Assembly: GCA_945285915.1 (NCBI GenBank)
Contig: CALYQL010000022.1
Span: forward strand, 1-35,485
DNA from: an uncultured Bartonella sp.
Lineage (GTDB): Bacteria > Pseudomonadota > Alphaproteobacteria > Rhizobiales > Rhizobiaceae
DNA: 35,485 nt
Direction: 5' to 3'
Position 1 is the stretch's first letter. The number at the start of each line of letters is the position of its first letter. This document shows positions 8,623 to 17,204 of the stretch, piece after piece. Below the pieces are notes generated by a model. That model was not told the origin of the DNA, did no database searches, and saw nothing but the letters and a program-made list of their open reading frames with translations. The translations under genes were made by a program, and so were the position numbers.

Positions 8623-9585
8623 TTACTTTCTAGGTGCCGCGGCACGCTGCAAACGATCGTTGATTGCCTCGCCTAAGCCAGAAAACGGTATTGGCTCAAC
8701 AGCGATGCATTTTACATGACCACCATCAAGTTGCTTCAAATAATGAAATAGGTTAGCTGCCGCCTCTTTTAAACTGCCGCTTTGGCTTAAGTTTAATGTT
8801 TCAACCGCACGTTCTTTATGACGTGTATTCTGCTTGCCAAAAGACAATAACGCTTCGCCATCTTGCACCTCATCAACATTCAACCTAACAAATGCGTTGG
8901 GCGCATAATGGGATTTCAACATACCCGGCGCTTCAATCGCCGCACGCTGATCTACTCTGGCAAGTTTCAAACCAAGTGTTTCCTCGATCTCTTCAGCTGG
9001 TGTGCCACCCGGACGCAATAAAAAAGCGTTTCCATCTGCAATTTTGATAATTGTTGATTCAACGCCGATAGGTGTTGCGCCACCATCAAGAATGAGCGGC
9101 ACTTTATCACCCAGCATATCTGCAACATCTTCTGCATGGGTGCCGCTTAAACGACCAGAAATATTGGCGCTTGGTGCAGCAACGGGGCGGTTAAGCCGAC
9201 GAATAATTTCACTAAAGACGCCTATAGGATTGCGCACTGCCAGCGTATTCAGCCCTGCTGTCGTCAAGGGGTGAATATTATGGCCATCTCGCAATGGTAA
9301 AACCAAGGTCAGTGGCCCCGGCCAGAACTTTTCAATAAGGTGTTCAGACAATTTATCTATTTGTACAACACGCTCTGCCATCTTTGCATCACTGACATGG
9401 GCAATAAGCGGATTAAATTGCGGACGCCCCTTTGTTGCAAATATATTGGCAACCGCCGCACCATTTGTTGCATCGGCGGCAAGACCATAGACTGTTTCTG
9501 TCGGTAATACGACCAATTCTCCCTGATCGAGATAATGAACGGCTTTGGATATATTTTCCTCACTGGGAGGGAGAATGTTCATCAT
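8623..9585 (-). CDS. tsaC: L-threonylcarbamoyladenylate synthase (Sua5/YrdC type)
   Basis: A 320-aa enzyme that makes threonylcarbamoyl-AMP from threonine, bicarbonate and ATP, the first step of tRNA t6A37 modification. The YrdC domain covers about residues 10-195 with VVLPTETVYGLAADA, KGRPQFNPLIAHV, KFWPGPLTLVL and PSANISGRLSGT; LLRPGG closes it. The extra C-terminal approximately 120 residues are the Sua5 domain, so this is the long bacterial form. ATG 9585 has GAGGA five nt upstream and follows the rnhB stop by 8 bp. Order rnhB-tsaC-dehydrogenase, tightly spaced, suggests one operon. Confidence 0.93.
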   Translation of the reverse strand: MMNILPPSEENISKAVHYLDQGELVVLPTETVYGLAADATNGAAVANIFATKGRPQFNPLIAHVSDAKMAERVVQIDKLSEHLIEKFWPGPLTLVLPLRDGHNIHPLTTAGLNTLAVRNPIGVFSEIIRRLNRPVAAPSANISGRLSGTHAEDVADMLGDKVPLILDGGATPIGVESTIIKIADGNAFLLRPGGTPAEEIEETLGLKLARVDQRAAIEAPGMLKSHYAPNAFVRLNVDEVQDGEALLSFGKQNTRHKERAVETLNLSQSGSLKEAAANLFHYLKQLDGGHVKCIAVEPIPFSGLGEAINDRLQRAAAPRK

Positions 9586-9593
9586 ATTTATCC

Positions 9594-10250
9594 TCAAAAA
9601 CGCCCTTTAATTGGTGCAAAACTATAACGGTGTAGCCGGCTGACCGGGCCTTTGTCTTCAATTGCAGAACGATGGGCAGCTGTGGCGTAACCGACATGTT
9701 TTTCAAAACCATATTCCGGATAAACTTCGCCTGCCCGCTCCATCATGCGGTCACGAACCACTTTGGCGACAATGGAAGCTGCAGCAATAGATTGGGAACG
9801 CTGATCCCCCTTGATTAAAGCTTCAGCAGGACATTTGAGCCCTGGGGGAATATCTCTACCATCAACCAGCACATAGTCTGCGCTAACAAACAACCCTGCT
9901 ACGGACCTTCGCATTGCTTCCAATGCTGCTTTGCGAATATCTGTTTTATCAATTGTTGTTGCTGACAGACTAGAAACGGAAACAGCCAATGCGCTATCCA
10001 ATATGTCGCAAAACAGTTTCATACGTTTTTTGGCCGATAATTTTTTTGAATCATTCAATCCTATCGGAATATTGTTGCGATCCAAAATAACCGCCGCTGT
10101 AACAACGGGACCTGCCAATGGTCCGCGCCCAACCTCATCAACACCGGCAATATGATGATAGCCTTTAGACAATAAACGCTCTTCCGCCGAATAATCGGGT
10201 TGCAACGGCACATTATAAAACAATGGTAAATCAGACTTTTTTTCAGACAT
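9594..10250 (-). CDS. rnhB: Ribonuclease HII
   Basis: A 218-aa endonuclease that cleaves the RNA strand of RNA/DNA hybrids and excises misincorporated ribonucleotides. The first catalytic motif [19 protein letters not shown] gives D38 and E39; VLVDGRD supplies a third acidic residue (D130), and [19 protein letters not shown] is the following signature. The C-terminus has HVGYATAAH and the terminal RRF-like end (APIKGRF). ATG 10250 gives the usual length; a TTG 14 codons upstream is an alternative. The 40-residue N-terminal extension before the DE motif is longer than in E. coli. Confidence 0.95.
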   Translation of the reverse strand: MSEKKSDLPLFYNVPLQPDYSAEERLLSKGYHHIAGVDEVGRGPLAGPVVTAAVILDRNNIPIGLNDSKKLSAKKRMKLFCDILDSALAVSVSSLSATTIDKTDIRKAALEAMRRSVAGLFVSADYVLVDGRDIPPGLKCPAEALIKGDQRSQSIAAASIVAKVVRDRMMERAGEVYPEYGFEKHVGYATAAHRSAIEDKGPVSRLHRYSFAPIKGRF

Positions 10251-10334
10251 AGAACGCTTTGTTGCACCACCTTCATTTTTCCGCAAGTCCAACCAAGCGT
10301 TAAAGCTATAAAAATTGTCACAAGCCGATAAAAA

Positions 10335-11513
10335 TCATTCGAACGAAAATGATAATTGTTTTGCACAAGCAAGAGGCGGAACAAATTCTGTCGTAGACAA
10401 CTTCATGATATGTCGATTTAAACCTAATTGTTGTTTAGCAATACGGAACCGATTGGAAATTAATTTGGCATAAACCCCTTCACCACACATTCGTGACCGC
10501 CAATTGGCGTCGTAATCTTTTCCACCGCGCATATCCCGCAAAAGTTGCATAACCCGTCGGTATCTATCGGGATATTCCCGTAACAACCAATCTTTAAACA
10601 AGGGGGCAACTTCATAAGGCAACCGCAATATTGTGTAGCTTGCATTCACTGCGCCTGCCGATTTCGCCTCTTTTAAAATTGCTTCCAATTCATGGTCATT
10701 CAAACCGGGTATAATTGGTGCAACAATAACAGAAACAGGTATGCCCATACTCGACAGTTGTTTTACAGCCCACAAACGCCGTTCTGCTGTTGAAGCACGC
10801 GGTTCCAACGAACGTGCCAAACGCCTATCCAACGTAGTAATTGATAAAGCAACGCGAATGAGCTTTTTTTCCGCCATTCTCGCCAGTATTTCAATATCAC
10901 GCACCACCAATGCAGATTTTGTAACAATGCAAAGTGGGTGATTAGCCTTATCCAAAACCTCAACTATTTGGCGCATAATTTGCCATTTTTTTTCAATGGG
11001 CTGGTAAGGATCGGTATTTGTACCAATAAATATTGTTTTCGGCTTATAGTTTGGTTTCGATATTTCACGCTCCAAGATTTTTGCCGCGTCTGGTTTGACA
11101 AATAAACGCGTTTCAAAATCAATTCCTGACGATAATCCCATATAGGCATGTGTCGGACGGGCATAACAATAAACACAACCATGCTCGCAACCGCGATAGG
11201 GATTTATCGAACAATCAAAAACAATGTCAGGTGATGTATTATGTGTAATGATGCTGTGCGCCTTTTCCACCTCTACAGTTGTTTGCAACGGCTCAAGTGG
11301 CTCATCATAATTCCAGCCATCATCAAACTGCGATCGCGCGTAGTTGTCAAATCTTCCCGGCGGATTTAAAGCTGCACCGCGTCCTTTGATCTTTTCCTTT
11401 TGCACACGCAAAGGTGTTTGACGCACAAATTCATTGGCACCTTCACCTGCAAAATCACTGAAGGCTATACGGTCCGCTTCTGCCATTGTCTGTTGCAATT
11501 GTTGGTTTATCAT
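10335..11513 (-). CDS. PA0069-family radical SAM protein (SplB-like)
   Basis: A 392-aa radical SAM protein. The cluster-binding motif is C109-x3-C113-x2-C116 in INPYRGCEHGCVYCYARPTH, typical of PA0069/SplB-like proteins, which differ from the classical pattern by the long conserved N-terminal part (RGRGAALNPPGRFDN). Later blocks TIFIGTNTDPYQPIEKKWQ and IPVSVIVAPIIPGLNDHELE form the barrel. Substrate unknown; related SplB proteins repair DNA photolesions, but this group has not been shown to. ATG 11513 has GAGAG just upstream. It is divergent from the small glycosyltransferase-like gene. Confidence 0.88.
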   Translation of the reverse strand: MINQQLQQTMAEADRIAFSDFAGEGANEFVRQTPLRVQKEKIKGRGAALNPPGRFDNYARSQFDDGWNYDEPLEPLQTTVEVEKAHSIITHNTSPDIVFDCSINPYRGCEHGCVYCYARPTHAYMGLSSGIDFETRLFVKPDAAKILEREISKPNYKPKTIFIGTNTDPYQPIEKKWQIMRQIVEVLDKANHPLCIVTKSALVVRDIEILARMAEKKLIRVALSITTLDRRLARSLEPRASTAERRLWAVKQLSSMGIPVSVIVAPIIPGLNDHELEAILKEAKSAGAVNASYTILRLPYEVAPLFKDWLLREYPDRYRRVMQLLRDMRGGKDYDANWRSRMCGEGVYAKLISNRFRIAKQQLGLNRHIMKLSTTEFVPPLACAKQLSFSFE

Positions 11514-11647
11514 CGCTCTCTACGATTGTTTGCAAAGGTTTAAGTGCTTCATTAATTCCCAATTATCTTTTTCAGTATGACATAAAGAACAAAACATGAA
11601 CATAAATTTTTCGTGATTTTGACAAAAAACTGTTTTATGAGGAAAGA

Positions 11648-12148
11648 ATGATTAGTGTTCTCATTCCTTGTGACAATGATGATATAGACCCGTTAACCGA
11701 CACGCTTGCCATGTTGGTTGGTGGTGTTGTCTTTGGAATTATCAGTGAAGTTGTTTTATGGTCTGATAACGAAAACCAGCTATTGAAAAAAATAGCCAAT
11801 GATACGGGGTGTCGTTACGTCAACAAAACCAATTTCCATAAGGTGTTAGATAGTACAAAAGGCAAATGGGTTTTGGTTTTAAAACCCGGCACGCGATTGC
11901 TTGACCAATGGCGGGAAATTATCGGTCGGCATATAGAATCCAATACACAACCAGCAAAATTCAGCATTTTATCCGCCAATAAATTATCTTTTATAAAAAA
12001 GCTCTTTACGCGCTATACTCATCTTGATGCCGGTATTCTTGCTCTCAAAGAACATTTGTTAAATATTGCAGCGCAACACCAACATCTCGATGCAAGCATC
12101 AAAAAGCTCACGCCAATTACTTTGCCTGTGCAAATTTTATTGCCATAA
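11648..12148 (+). CDS. Small glycosyltransferase-2-like protein
   Basis: A 166-aa protein that looks like the N-terminal half of a family 2 glycosyltransferase: MISVLIPCDND start, then SEVVLWSDNENQLLKKIANDTGCRYV, the place where GT2 enzymes bind the nucleotide. Later it reads GKWVLVLKPGTRL. The classical DxD is not evident (the acidic WSDNE may stand for it), and the acceptor domain is short, so activity is doubtful. Similar short proteins are, as far as I recall, common in Rhizobiales near moaB. Good ribosome site (GAGGAAAG). It is followed by the hairpin array. Confidence 0.65.
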   Translation: MISVLIPCDNDDIDPLTDTLAMLVGGVVFGIISEVVLWSDNENQLLKKIANDTGCRYVNKTNFHKVLDSTKGKWVLVLKPGTRLLDQWREIIGRHIESNTQPAKFSILSANKLSFIKKLFTRYTHLDAGILALKEHLLNIAAQHQHLDASIKKLTPITLPVQILLP

Positions 12149-12451
12149 TCCTTAAAACGATATTCAGCCGCGCACCAAATGGCTTGCAAAAATCTTAAGC
12201 ACACACTTGCAAAGTGCCTCAACAGCACTTTGGTGGCTGTTCAACTCCACTTTGACATTTGCTTTTCAACAGCAGCTCGGTGCCCATTTTTCAATGTTAC
12301 TTCAATGTGAAGTATTCAGTATCGCGTTGATACCTGCTTTTTACACCACGTTGATTGGGCTTTTAACACTGCTTCAGTGTCTATTTTTCAGCAGCATTCT
12401 GTATGTTGCTTTAACACTACTTCGCTGTGTGCCTACGTCATCGCGATCTTG
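12149..12451. repeat. Array of short hairpins between convergent genes
   Basis: A 303-bp non-coding gap that holds a run of small stem-loops separated by T-rich spacers (TTTTCAA, TTTTTCAA, TTTTAA). Clear ones: CACTT/AAGTG (12204-12216), AACAGC/GCTGTT (12221-12241), TACTTCA/TGAAGTA (12298-12314), GTATC/GATAC (12319-12333), ACACTG/CAGTGT (12366-12380), GCAGCAT/ATGTTGC with one G-T pair (12391-12409), ACAC/GTGT (12414-12430). Units resemble each other loosely (CACTxCTTCxGTG). It lies between the ends of the plus-strand glycosyltransferase-like gene and the minus-strand cluster, so it may be a degenerate bidirectional termination region. Confidence 0.55.
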
Positions 12452-13201
12452 TTAAAACGGATCCCACTCACTTTTAAAGTCTGACAAAAATTGATTCAAT
12501 TCATCAGGTGTTCCAAGCGCATGAACTTTTTCTATAGGAATATCTGAAAACGAAATCTTCTTATTGTCCTTAATAAGCGAGTTATAGAGTGGTGCGATAT
12601 ATCGCTCGCCTTTCACAAGATTATTGGGATCAGAAAAATGCTTGTTATAGGCTGAAATATATTCTTCGCCTGAGCGGAACCAATATAATCCAATTGATGC
12701 ATAATTAGAGATGCGCTTTTTCTCTGCGACTTCAATTGCCCAACCGTCTTTATCAGGATTCAAGAAACTCCAATGGTCACCGGCAGCCTGAAAACAAGGA
12801 ACCCATCCATCAGACCCCAGTTGTATAGATTGTGGCGTTAACACATCCGGTTCAACATAGGTATCAATATTATAAATAAGCAGCTCTGAATTTTTTCGCC
12901 AATGATCGCTTGATAAAATGGCACTTGTAGCCTGACCGTCTGTCAAAGCATCCAATTCAACAACCCGTACGTCATCAAGCCCTAATTCCGCGCTCTTTTT
13001 TTCAACAAATGCACGTGAATTATTTTCTTTAAGGCAAACATAGACCACACGACTATTGGCAAAGAAGTTTTTTAACGACAATAACGACCAGTCAAACAAC
13101 GCACGTCCGTGAGCCATAATTTCGTATTTTGGCATGTCATACCCGGCCTTACGAAAACGGCTACCAAGTCCTGCCATAGTAATAACAATAGTGCGTGCCA
13201 A
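12452..13201 (-). CDS. Sugar-phosphate-type nucleotidyltransferase
   Basis: A 249-aa NTP_transferase. The nucleotide-binding loop is TMAGLGSRFRKAGYDMPKYEI (G-x-G-x-R-F followed by the conserved PK), and LLIYNIDTYVEPDVL supplies the metal-binding Asp. It should join NTP and a phosphorylated small molecule or sugar to form an NDP-activated donor; base and substrate cannot be read. The start is inferred as TTG 13201 (MARTIVITMAG), one base after the stop of the HAD gene, with GGGGAGA seven nt upstream; the open frame reaches 13240 but only by overlapping the HAD gene. Last gene of the seven-gene cluster. Confidence 0.82.
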   Translation of the reverse strand: MARTIVITMAGLGSRFRKAGYDMPKYEIMAHGRALFDWSLLSLKNFFANSRVVYVCLKENNSRAFVEKKSAELGLDDVRVVELDALTDGQATSAILSSDHWRKNSELLIYNIDTYVEPDVLTPQSIQLGSDGWVPCFQAAGDHWSFLNPDKDGWAIEVAEKKRISNYASIGLYWFRSGEEYISAYNKHFSDPNNLVKGERYIAPLYNSLIKDNKKISFSDIPIEKVHALGTPDELNQFLSDFKSEWDPF

Positions 13202-13202
13202 A

Positions 13203-13601
13203 TCACTTCTCCCCAAGCAATGCATGGATTTCAGTTTCACTCAATTTTAAAAACTCATCAGGTCGTATCGCCCGATCGTCAATATAGAAACCATTTTTAC
13301 GTGGCCATGGCTTACCAAATAAAATCTCGTCATATGGTACGTTCCATTTATCGAGCCATTCCAGCATAATAGGTGCGGTATGCTTATTAATTTCACCCAA
13401 ATTGCTCTTATATGTTTTCATATTTCGCGAAGTGAAAAGCAGGATTTTATAACCCTTTTTCTGATAATCGCGTAACTTTTCAATGAGCGGCAAATTAGGT
13501 GCAACGTCAAGATAAGTTTGATCGGCTGTCTTGATTGAACACAATGTGCCATCAACATCAACCACTAATGTACCGTCAATTGGTTGGAGCTTATCGTTCA
13601 C
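13203..13601 (-). CDS. Small HAD-family phosphatase (capsule-type)
   Basis: A 132-aa HAD hydrolase with a minimal fold and no large cap. Motif I is VVDVDGTL (nucleophile D15, acid/base D17), motif II the Thr/Ser in LLFTSRN, motif III the Lys in FGKPWPRKNGFYIDDR, whose DD is motif IV. Small HADs of this kind sit in capsule and LPS clusters. A phosphatase acting on a sugar or polyol phosphate fits beside a kinase and a nucleotidyltransferase. Start is inferred as GTG 13601, with GAGGTGG upstream, overlapping the kinase gene by 11 nt; ATG 13613 is in frame but has no ribosome site. Confidence 0.85.
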   Translation of the reverse strand: MNDKLQPIDGTLVVDVDGTLCSIKTADQTYLDVAPNLPLIEKLRDYQKKGYKILLFTSRNMKTYKSNLGEINKHTAPIMLEWLDKWNVPYDEILFGKPWPRKNGFYIDDRAIRPDEFLKLSETEIHALLGEK

Positions 13602-15057
13602 ATTCCACCTCATCTAATATTTTTTTTGCAGTCAATATAAATGCCATAACCTTGTTGGGGTGATCGCTGTGAAGCGGCAGCATAGAAAGAAATAATGAGG
13701 CTTCACATAATCTCATGATTTTGACATCTATCTTACGCTTATCCAACTCATTCAAGAAAATTGACTTCAATTCATTATTGTACGCAGTACCCGCTGTTAA
13801 TCTCAGGCTGTTGTTATGGTCAAATGAAACTTGAAACAAATCATTATTGATAAAATCATAATCGCCCAAAATACTATGTGATATCTTGCAAAGATCATAG
13901 ATGGGATGGGTCCATAACTGTTTTTCTTCTACAGCGCCCTTCGGATCAATGAACTTCAGAAAATGATGTGTTTGGTCATAGAGTATATTAGAAAAACATG
14001 GGTCGCCATGACCGAAGGACAAACTATCCGATAAAATACTCTGTTCTGATTTTTCATAATTTTTTAAATATCGATTTTTAAGGCTTTCGATACCAAATGC
14101 TTCACCACAAGCATTAAGCTGCGCATTGATATTACGACCAACGTCACTTGCCAAAAATTGCTCTATACGCTTTTCTACCTTGTCAACAAAGAGGCTGCGT
14201 GTAACTTTCAATATTTCGTCACGCGGGGCATCTTTGGTTGGTCTATCAGCGATAAAAATCATCAGACGTTCAACAAAAGAGGCAAAACTTTCTGCTGTAA
14301 ATGCTTCATGGATCCATTGTAATGCAGCATCAGCAAAATAATAGCGCATCATACGATAAGAGCCATGATCCGCGCTATCCTTATAATCAAACGTTTCTAC
14401 AAACCATGGCTTCATTCTTTCTGGAGCCAAATGGTAAAAACGGTATTCTGCCTCCATTTTTTTCCGGTCCGTTGAAGATTTTGTATAATATAATTTATCA
14501 ATCTCAACGCTATTAAAATGCCGCGTCTCCGTTGCGCCACTTGAATATTGCAGAAAATTACTGATACTTTTAAGGTCTAGCGGAAGATTGACTTCGAGAT
14601 AAGGCACGTCTTTCCAGGATTTTTCCCAGCTTGTGATCGGCGTATTTGCAAATAGTTCCCAATCATCCAGCAAACCATGCATATCGTGAAAATAGACCAG
14701 AAGTGGCTGATACCGTTTGTCGGTAAAATCCTCGTAAGCATAAGGCAAGCGAGAGACGAGTTTTCCAAGATCTGTAGGATTCAAAAATGCCGCTCTCGTA
14801 GAGATAATGAATAATGGTATACGCGTTGGCGAATTGGACAATTGATTATGCAGAGCAAGACAATCAACATTATTTCGCAAATGAACAACTTTATTCTTTG
14901 ACCAATCTGGCAAGTTTTTAATCAAAGTATCGTATAATTTTTGTCTACGTAGCTGAATATCACCGTATCGCCTCTCACCGACAATCGTGCGCAATACTTC
15001 AGGAACCCATTCTCTGTCGTCAATGACGATCAAAAGATCTGACGATTTTTCATTCAT
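13591..15057 (-). CDS. APH-fold kinase with extra N-terminal domain
   Basis: A 488-aa protein. Residues about 195-470 are a phosphotransferase of the aminoglycoside/choline kinase fold: EYRFYHL on the N-lobe side, then the catalytic loop H350-G-D352-PCFSN357 and the metal-binding D371 in LKFIDPKGA. Residues 1-190 form a separate alpha/beta domain (LLIVIDD near the start, PLFIISTRAAFL, PLLVYFHDMHG) that looks like a degenerate nucleotide-binding or GT-A-like domain, but I cannot name it. Substrate unknown; the neighbours suggest a small sugar, polyol or amino alcohol. The gene overlaps the flippase-like gene by 4 nt (ATGA) and the HAD gene by 11 nt, so translation is probably coupled. Confidence 0.75.
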   Translation of the reverse strand: MNEKSSDLLIVIDDREWVPEVLRTIVGERRYGDIQLRRQKLYDTLIKNLPDWSKNKVVHLRNNVDCLALHNQLSNSPTRIPLFIISTRAAFLNPTDLGKLVSRLPYAYEDFTDKRYQPLLVYFHDMHGLLDDWELFANTPITSWEKSWKDVPYLEVNLPLDLKSISNFLQYSSGATETRHFNSVEIDKLYYTKSSTDRKKMEAEYRFYHLAPERMKPWFVETFDYKDSADHGSYRMMRYYFADAALQWIHEAFTAESFASFVERLMIFIADRPTKDAPRDEILKVTRSLFVDKVEKRIEQFLASDVGRNINAQLNACGEAFGIESLKNRYLKNYEKSEQSILSDSLSFGHGDPCFSNILYDQTHHFLKFIDPKGAVEEKQLWTHPIYDLCKISHSILGDYDFINNDLFQVSFDHNNSLRLTAGTAYNNELKSIFLNELDKRKIDVKIMRLCEASLFLSMLPLHSDHPNKVMAFILTAKKILDEVECER

Positions 15058-15938
15058 CGCGTTTTTGTTCCTTTTTTAATATAATGAAAAACAAAGAATA
15101 CAATGACACCAGCCAAGGTCAAACACGCTAATGAAAGGGATTGATAAATCCCAAAGCCTTGGTTGGCACTTTTGATTTGATTACTCAAGCTTGCAAAAAG
15201 ACCAAACGCAAACGAACTGTCTGAAATAGCTTCACTTTCAGATATTGAAGCCATGTAGCAGGAATAAGCTAGAATTTCACTAATCCAAACCAAAGCCGAC
15301 ATTAAGCAAAAAGCGGCCATTCGTCCCCTTAAACAATCCCGAATAGCAAGTTCAAACCGTCTTAATATGTGGCTTATCTGCAATAAACGGAATCCACGTT
15401 CAGAGCTACTTGTCAAAACAAGATATCTATTAAGAAACACAAAGGTATGTGACAGAGAATATAGTGCAAACAATGCCAAAACAGATATTATCGAAAAAGC
15501 AATAAATGTATTGCGGACACCAGCGGGTACACTCACGCCCATCATTCCTAACAATAATATGAAAATAATTAACGTTAGGACGTCACCCACCCGCTCGATT
15601 AGCCAAATTGCTAAAGCCTTTTGGTGTCCATCAAATACGGCATAAAATGAACCAATACGTAAAAGTTCGCCCAATTTAAACGGCAAAATAGCGGCGGGGA
15701 AAGACATGATTGCATGGGCAAGCACTAGTTTTGGCATTTTTTCACGTTGATCAAGCGTTAAATATGCCAGCCTAGCCATCCGCAACATATGGCTTAGAAG
15801 ATATAACAAAATGATAGATAGTATTTTAAAAATATCTGCATCGATGGTTACATCAATAACAGACATGCCAAGGTGGACTAGCCAAATGCAAGCAAGAATT
15901 CCCGAAATGAATATGACAACCTGAATGAGATACTTCAT
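15054..15938 (-). CDS. LPG-synthase-TM / flippase-like membrane protein
   Basis: A 294-aa polytopic membrane protein of the lysylphosphatidylglycerol synthase TM-region (UPF0104) family, with about eight hydrophobic segments. The family signature ILPFKLGELLRIG followed by a conserved helix with IERVGDVLTLIIF is clear, and the C-terminal NQGFGIYQSLSLACLTL matches the usual last block. Such proteins occur alone in glycan clusters and are thought to move or modify lipid-linked substrates. There is no soluble MprF aminoacyl-transferase domain. Overlaps its neighbours by 4 nt on both sides. Confidence 0.78.
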   Translation of the reverse strand: MKYLIQVVIFISGILACIWLVHLGMSVIDVTIDADIFKILSIILLYLLSHMLRMARLAYLTLDQREKMPKLVLAHAIMSFPAAILPFKLGELLRIGSFYAVFDGHQKALAIWLIERVGDVLTLIIFILLLGMMGVSVPAGVRNTFIAFSIISVLALFALYSLSHTFVFLNRYLVLTSSSERGFRLLQISHILRRFELAIRDCLRGRMAAFCLMSALVWISEILAYSCYMASISESEAISDSSFAFGLFASLSNQIKSANQGFGIYQSLSLACLTLAGVIVFFVFHYIKKGTKTR

Positions 15939-16756
15939 TGATGTTTATCACTTACAGTATTTTTATAGACGATTTCACCCGTATAATCTTCGTGATATAC
16001 ATTACGCATTTCTTTTTTTAAAAATGCCGACCGCATGAAAAAATAGCTACCCAATAACCGTAGCACCTTAAATGCCTGTCTGAACAACCGGACATTGGAA
16101 ACCTGGTCATCTTCACGCCAAGTTATAGGAAAGAAACGCACCGTCTGTTTTTTATTGTAGCTACCGAGTAGCATGACGTAGTTGAATGTCAGATCGTCAG
16201 GAAATTTCTTATAATAAAAATCTTGGAACTTGGCCAATTTGTACATATTCAGGCCAGACCCCAAATCATATATTCTATGCAATGCCGCAATGGAAAATAA
16301 CCAATTGTAGACCCTGTTTCCGAATGTACGGAATGCCGAATATCCTGCAAGCTTACTTCCAGGCATAAATCGCGCACCAAGGAAACAATCATTTTCAAGA
16401 TGTTTACCCTGCTCCAAATATGGAACCAGATCTCTTATATCGGCCTGATCATCACCATGTAAAACTATTAGATAATCGTACCCATTTTGGACAGCGTAAC
16501 GAAAAGCGACCTTATGCGAACCACCAAGTCCATAATTGTCGGCATTTTTCCAGACAATGAATTGACAGTGTTTTAACTGCTCGCGACCTTTTTCAATAGC
16601 CTTATCAGATGTATCATCGGGGGATCGGTTATCGACAACCATTACAGTATCCACCCATTTTTGAACTTCATCATTGAATTGCGATAATACACGCCCAATT
16701 TGTGGAGCACAGCGATAAGCGGGTATAAACACGAGAATACGCGGTTTATTTGCCAA
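15935..16756 (-). CDS. GtrB-like polyprenol-phosphate glycosyltransferase (GT2)
   Basis: A 273-aa family 2 glycosyltransferase of the dolichol-phosphate-mannose-synthase type. ILVFIPAYRCAPQIGRVL starts the GT-A fold, VMVVDNRSPDDTSD binds the nucleotide, and YLIVLHGDDQADIRDL carries the metal-binding DDQAD. The C-terminal helices lack the two TM segments of classical GtrB. It would transfer a sugar from an NDP-sugar onto a polyprenyl phosphate on the cytoplasmic face. It overlaps the gtrA-like gene by 11 nt, which is the usual gtrA-gtrB pairing. Confidence 0.85.
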   Translation of the reverse strand: MANKPRILVFIPAYRCAPQIGRVLSQFNDEVQKWVDTVMVVDNRSPDDTSDKAIEKGREQLKHCQFIVWKNADNYGLGGSHKVAFRYAVQNGYDYLIVLHGDDQADIRDLVPYLEQGKHLENDCFLGARFMPGSKLAGYSAFRTFGNRVYNWLFSIAALHRIYDLGSGLNMYKLAKFQDFYYKKFPDDLTFNYVMLLGSYNKKQTVRFFPITWREDDQVSNVRLFRQAFKVLRLLGSYFFMRSAFLKKEMRNVYHEDYTGEIVYKNTVSDKHQ

Positions 16757-17204
16757 TTGTCAGACCTTTCTTGTCCATAAAACGGGTAAGGTAAAGCATG
16801 AAAAGAAAATTCGTTACCAGATTAAATGGCGTGATGATGATTTTAGCGAGCGCCTGCCATCCAATATTAAAACTTTTTGCTACCTCAACAAAATACGTCC
16901 AGTGTATAAATTGCGATAACAAAAAAGAATAGAAAAGTATCGAAAAGAACTGCCATCCCCAATAAAAAATAAGAAAATAGCTATTTCCCGGATACTTTGT
17001 AGAAAATACAGTTTTCAGTGCCACAAACCACACAAAAGTCACTGCAGCAAAAGACGAAATGAAATTTGCTACCCCCACAACAACATGAACGTAATAGACC
17101 ATTGCCAGCATGAAGCAAAAGTCTATGAGCCAACCAAATCCTGAAACGAAAGCGAAACGTATGAATGCCCGGCTTATTTGCTTTAATTTATGTTGTAGCA
17201 TCAC
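16746..17204 (-). CDS. GtrA-family flippase
   Basis: A 152-aa membrane protein with four hydrophobic segments in the GtrA pattern: FIRFAFVSGFGWLIDFCFML at the start, NFISSFAAVTFVWFVALKTVFS in the second and third helices and NLVTNFLFMLYLTRF at the end. GtrA proteins are believed to flip polyprenol-linked sugar made by GtrB across the inner membrane. The gene overlaps the large membrane-protein gene by 17 nt and the GT2 gene by 11 nt. Confidence 0.88.
   Translation of the reverse strand: MMLQHKLKQISRAFIRFAFVSGFGWLIDFCFMLAMVYYVHVVVGVANFISSFAAVTFVWFVALKTVFSTKYPGNSYFLIFYWGWQFFSILFYSFLLSQFIHWTYFVEVAKSFNIGWQALAKIIITPFNLVTNFLFMLYLTRFMDKKGLTIGK

Noticed and set aside
12201-12430. CRISPR array
   Set aside because: Units differ in sequence and spacing, spacers are short and T-rich, and no cas genes are present.
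12207-12455. 82-codon plus-strand frame over the hairpin array
   Set aside because: Its repetitive Leu/Phe-rich translation follows from the hairpin repeats; it overlaps the next gene's end and has no ribosome site.
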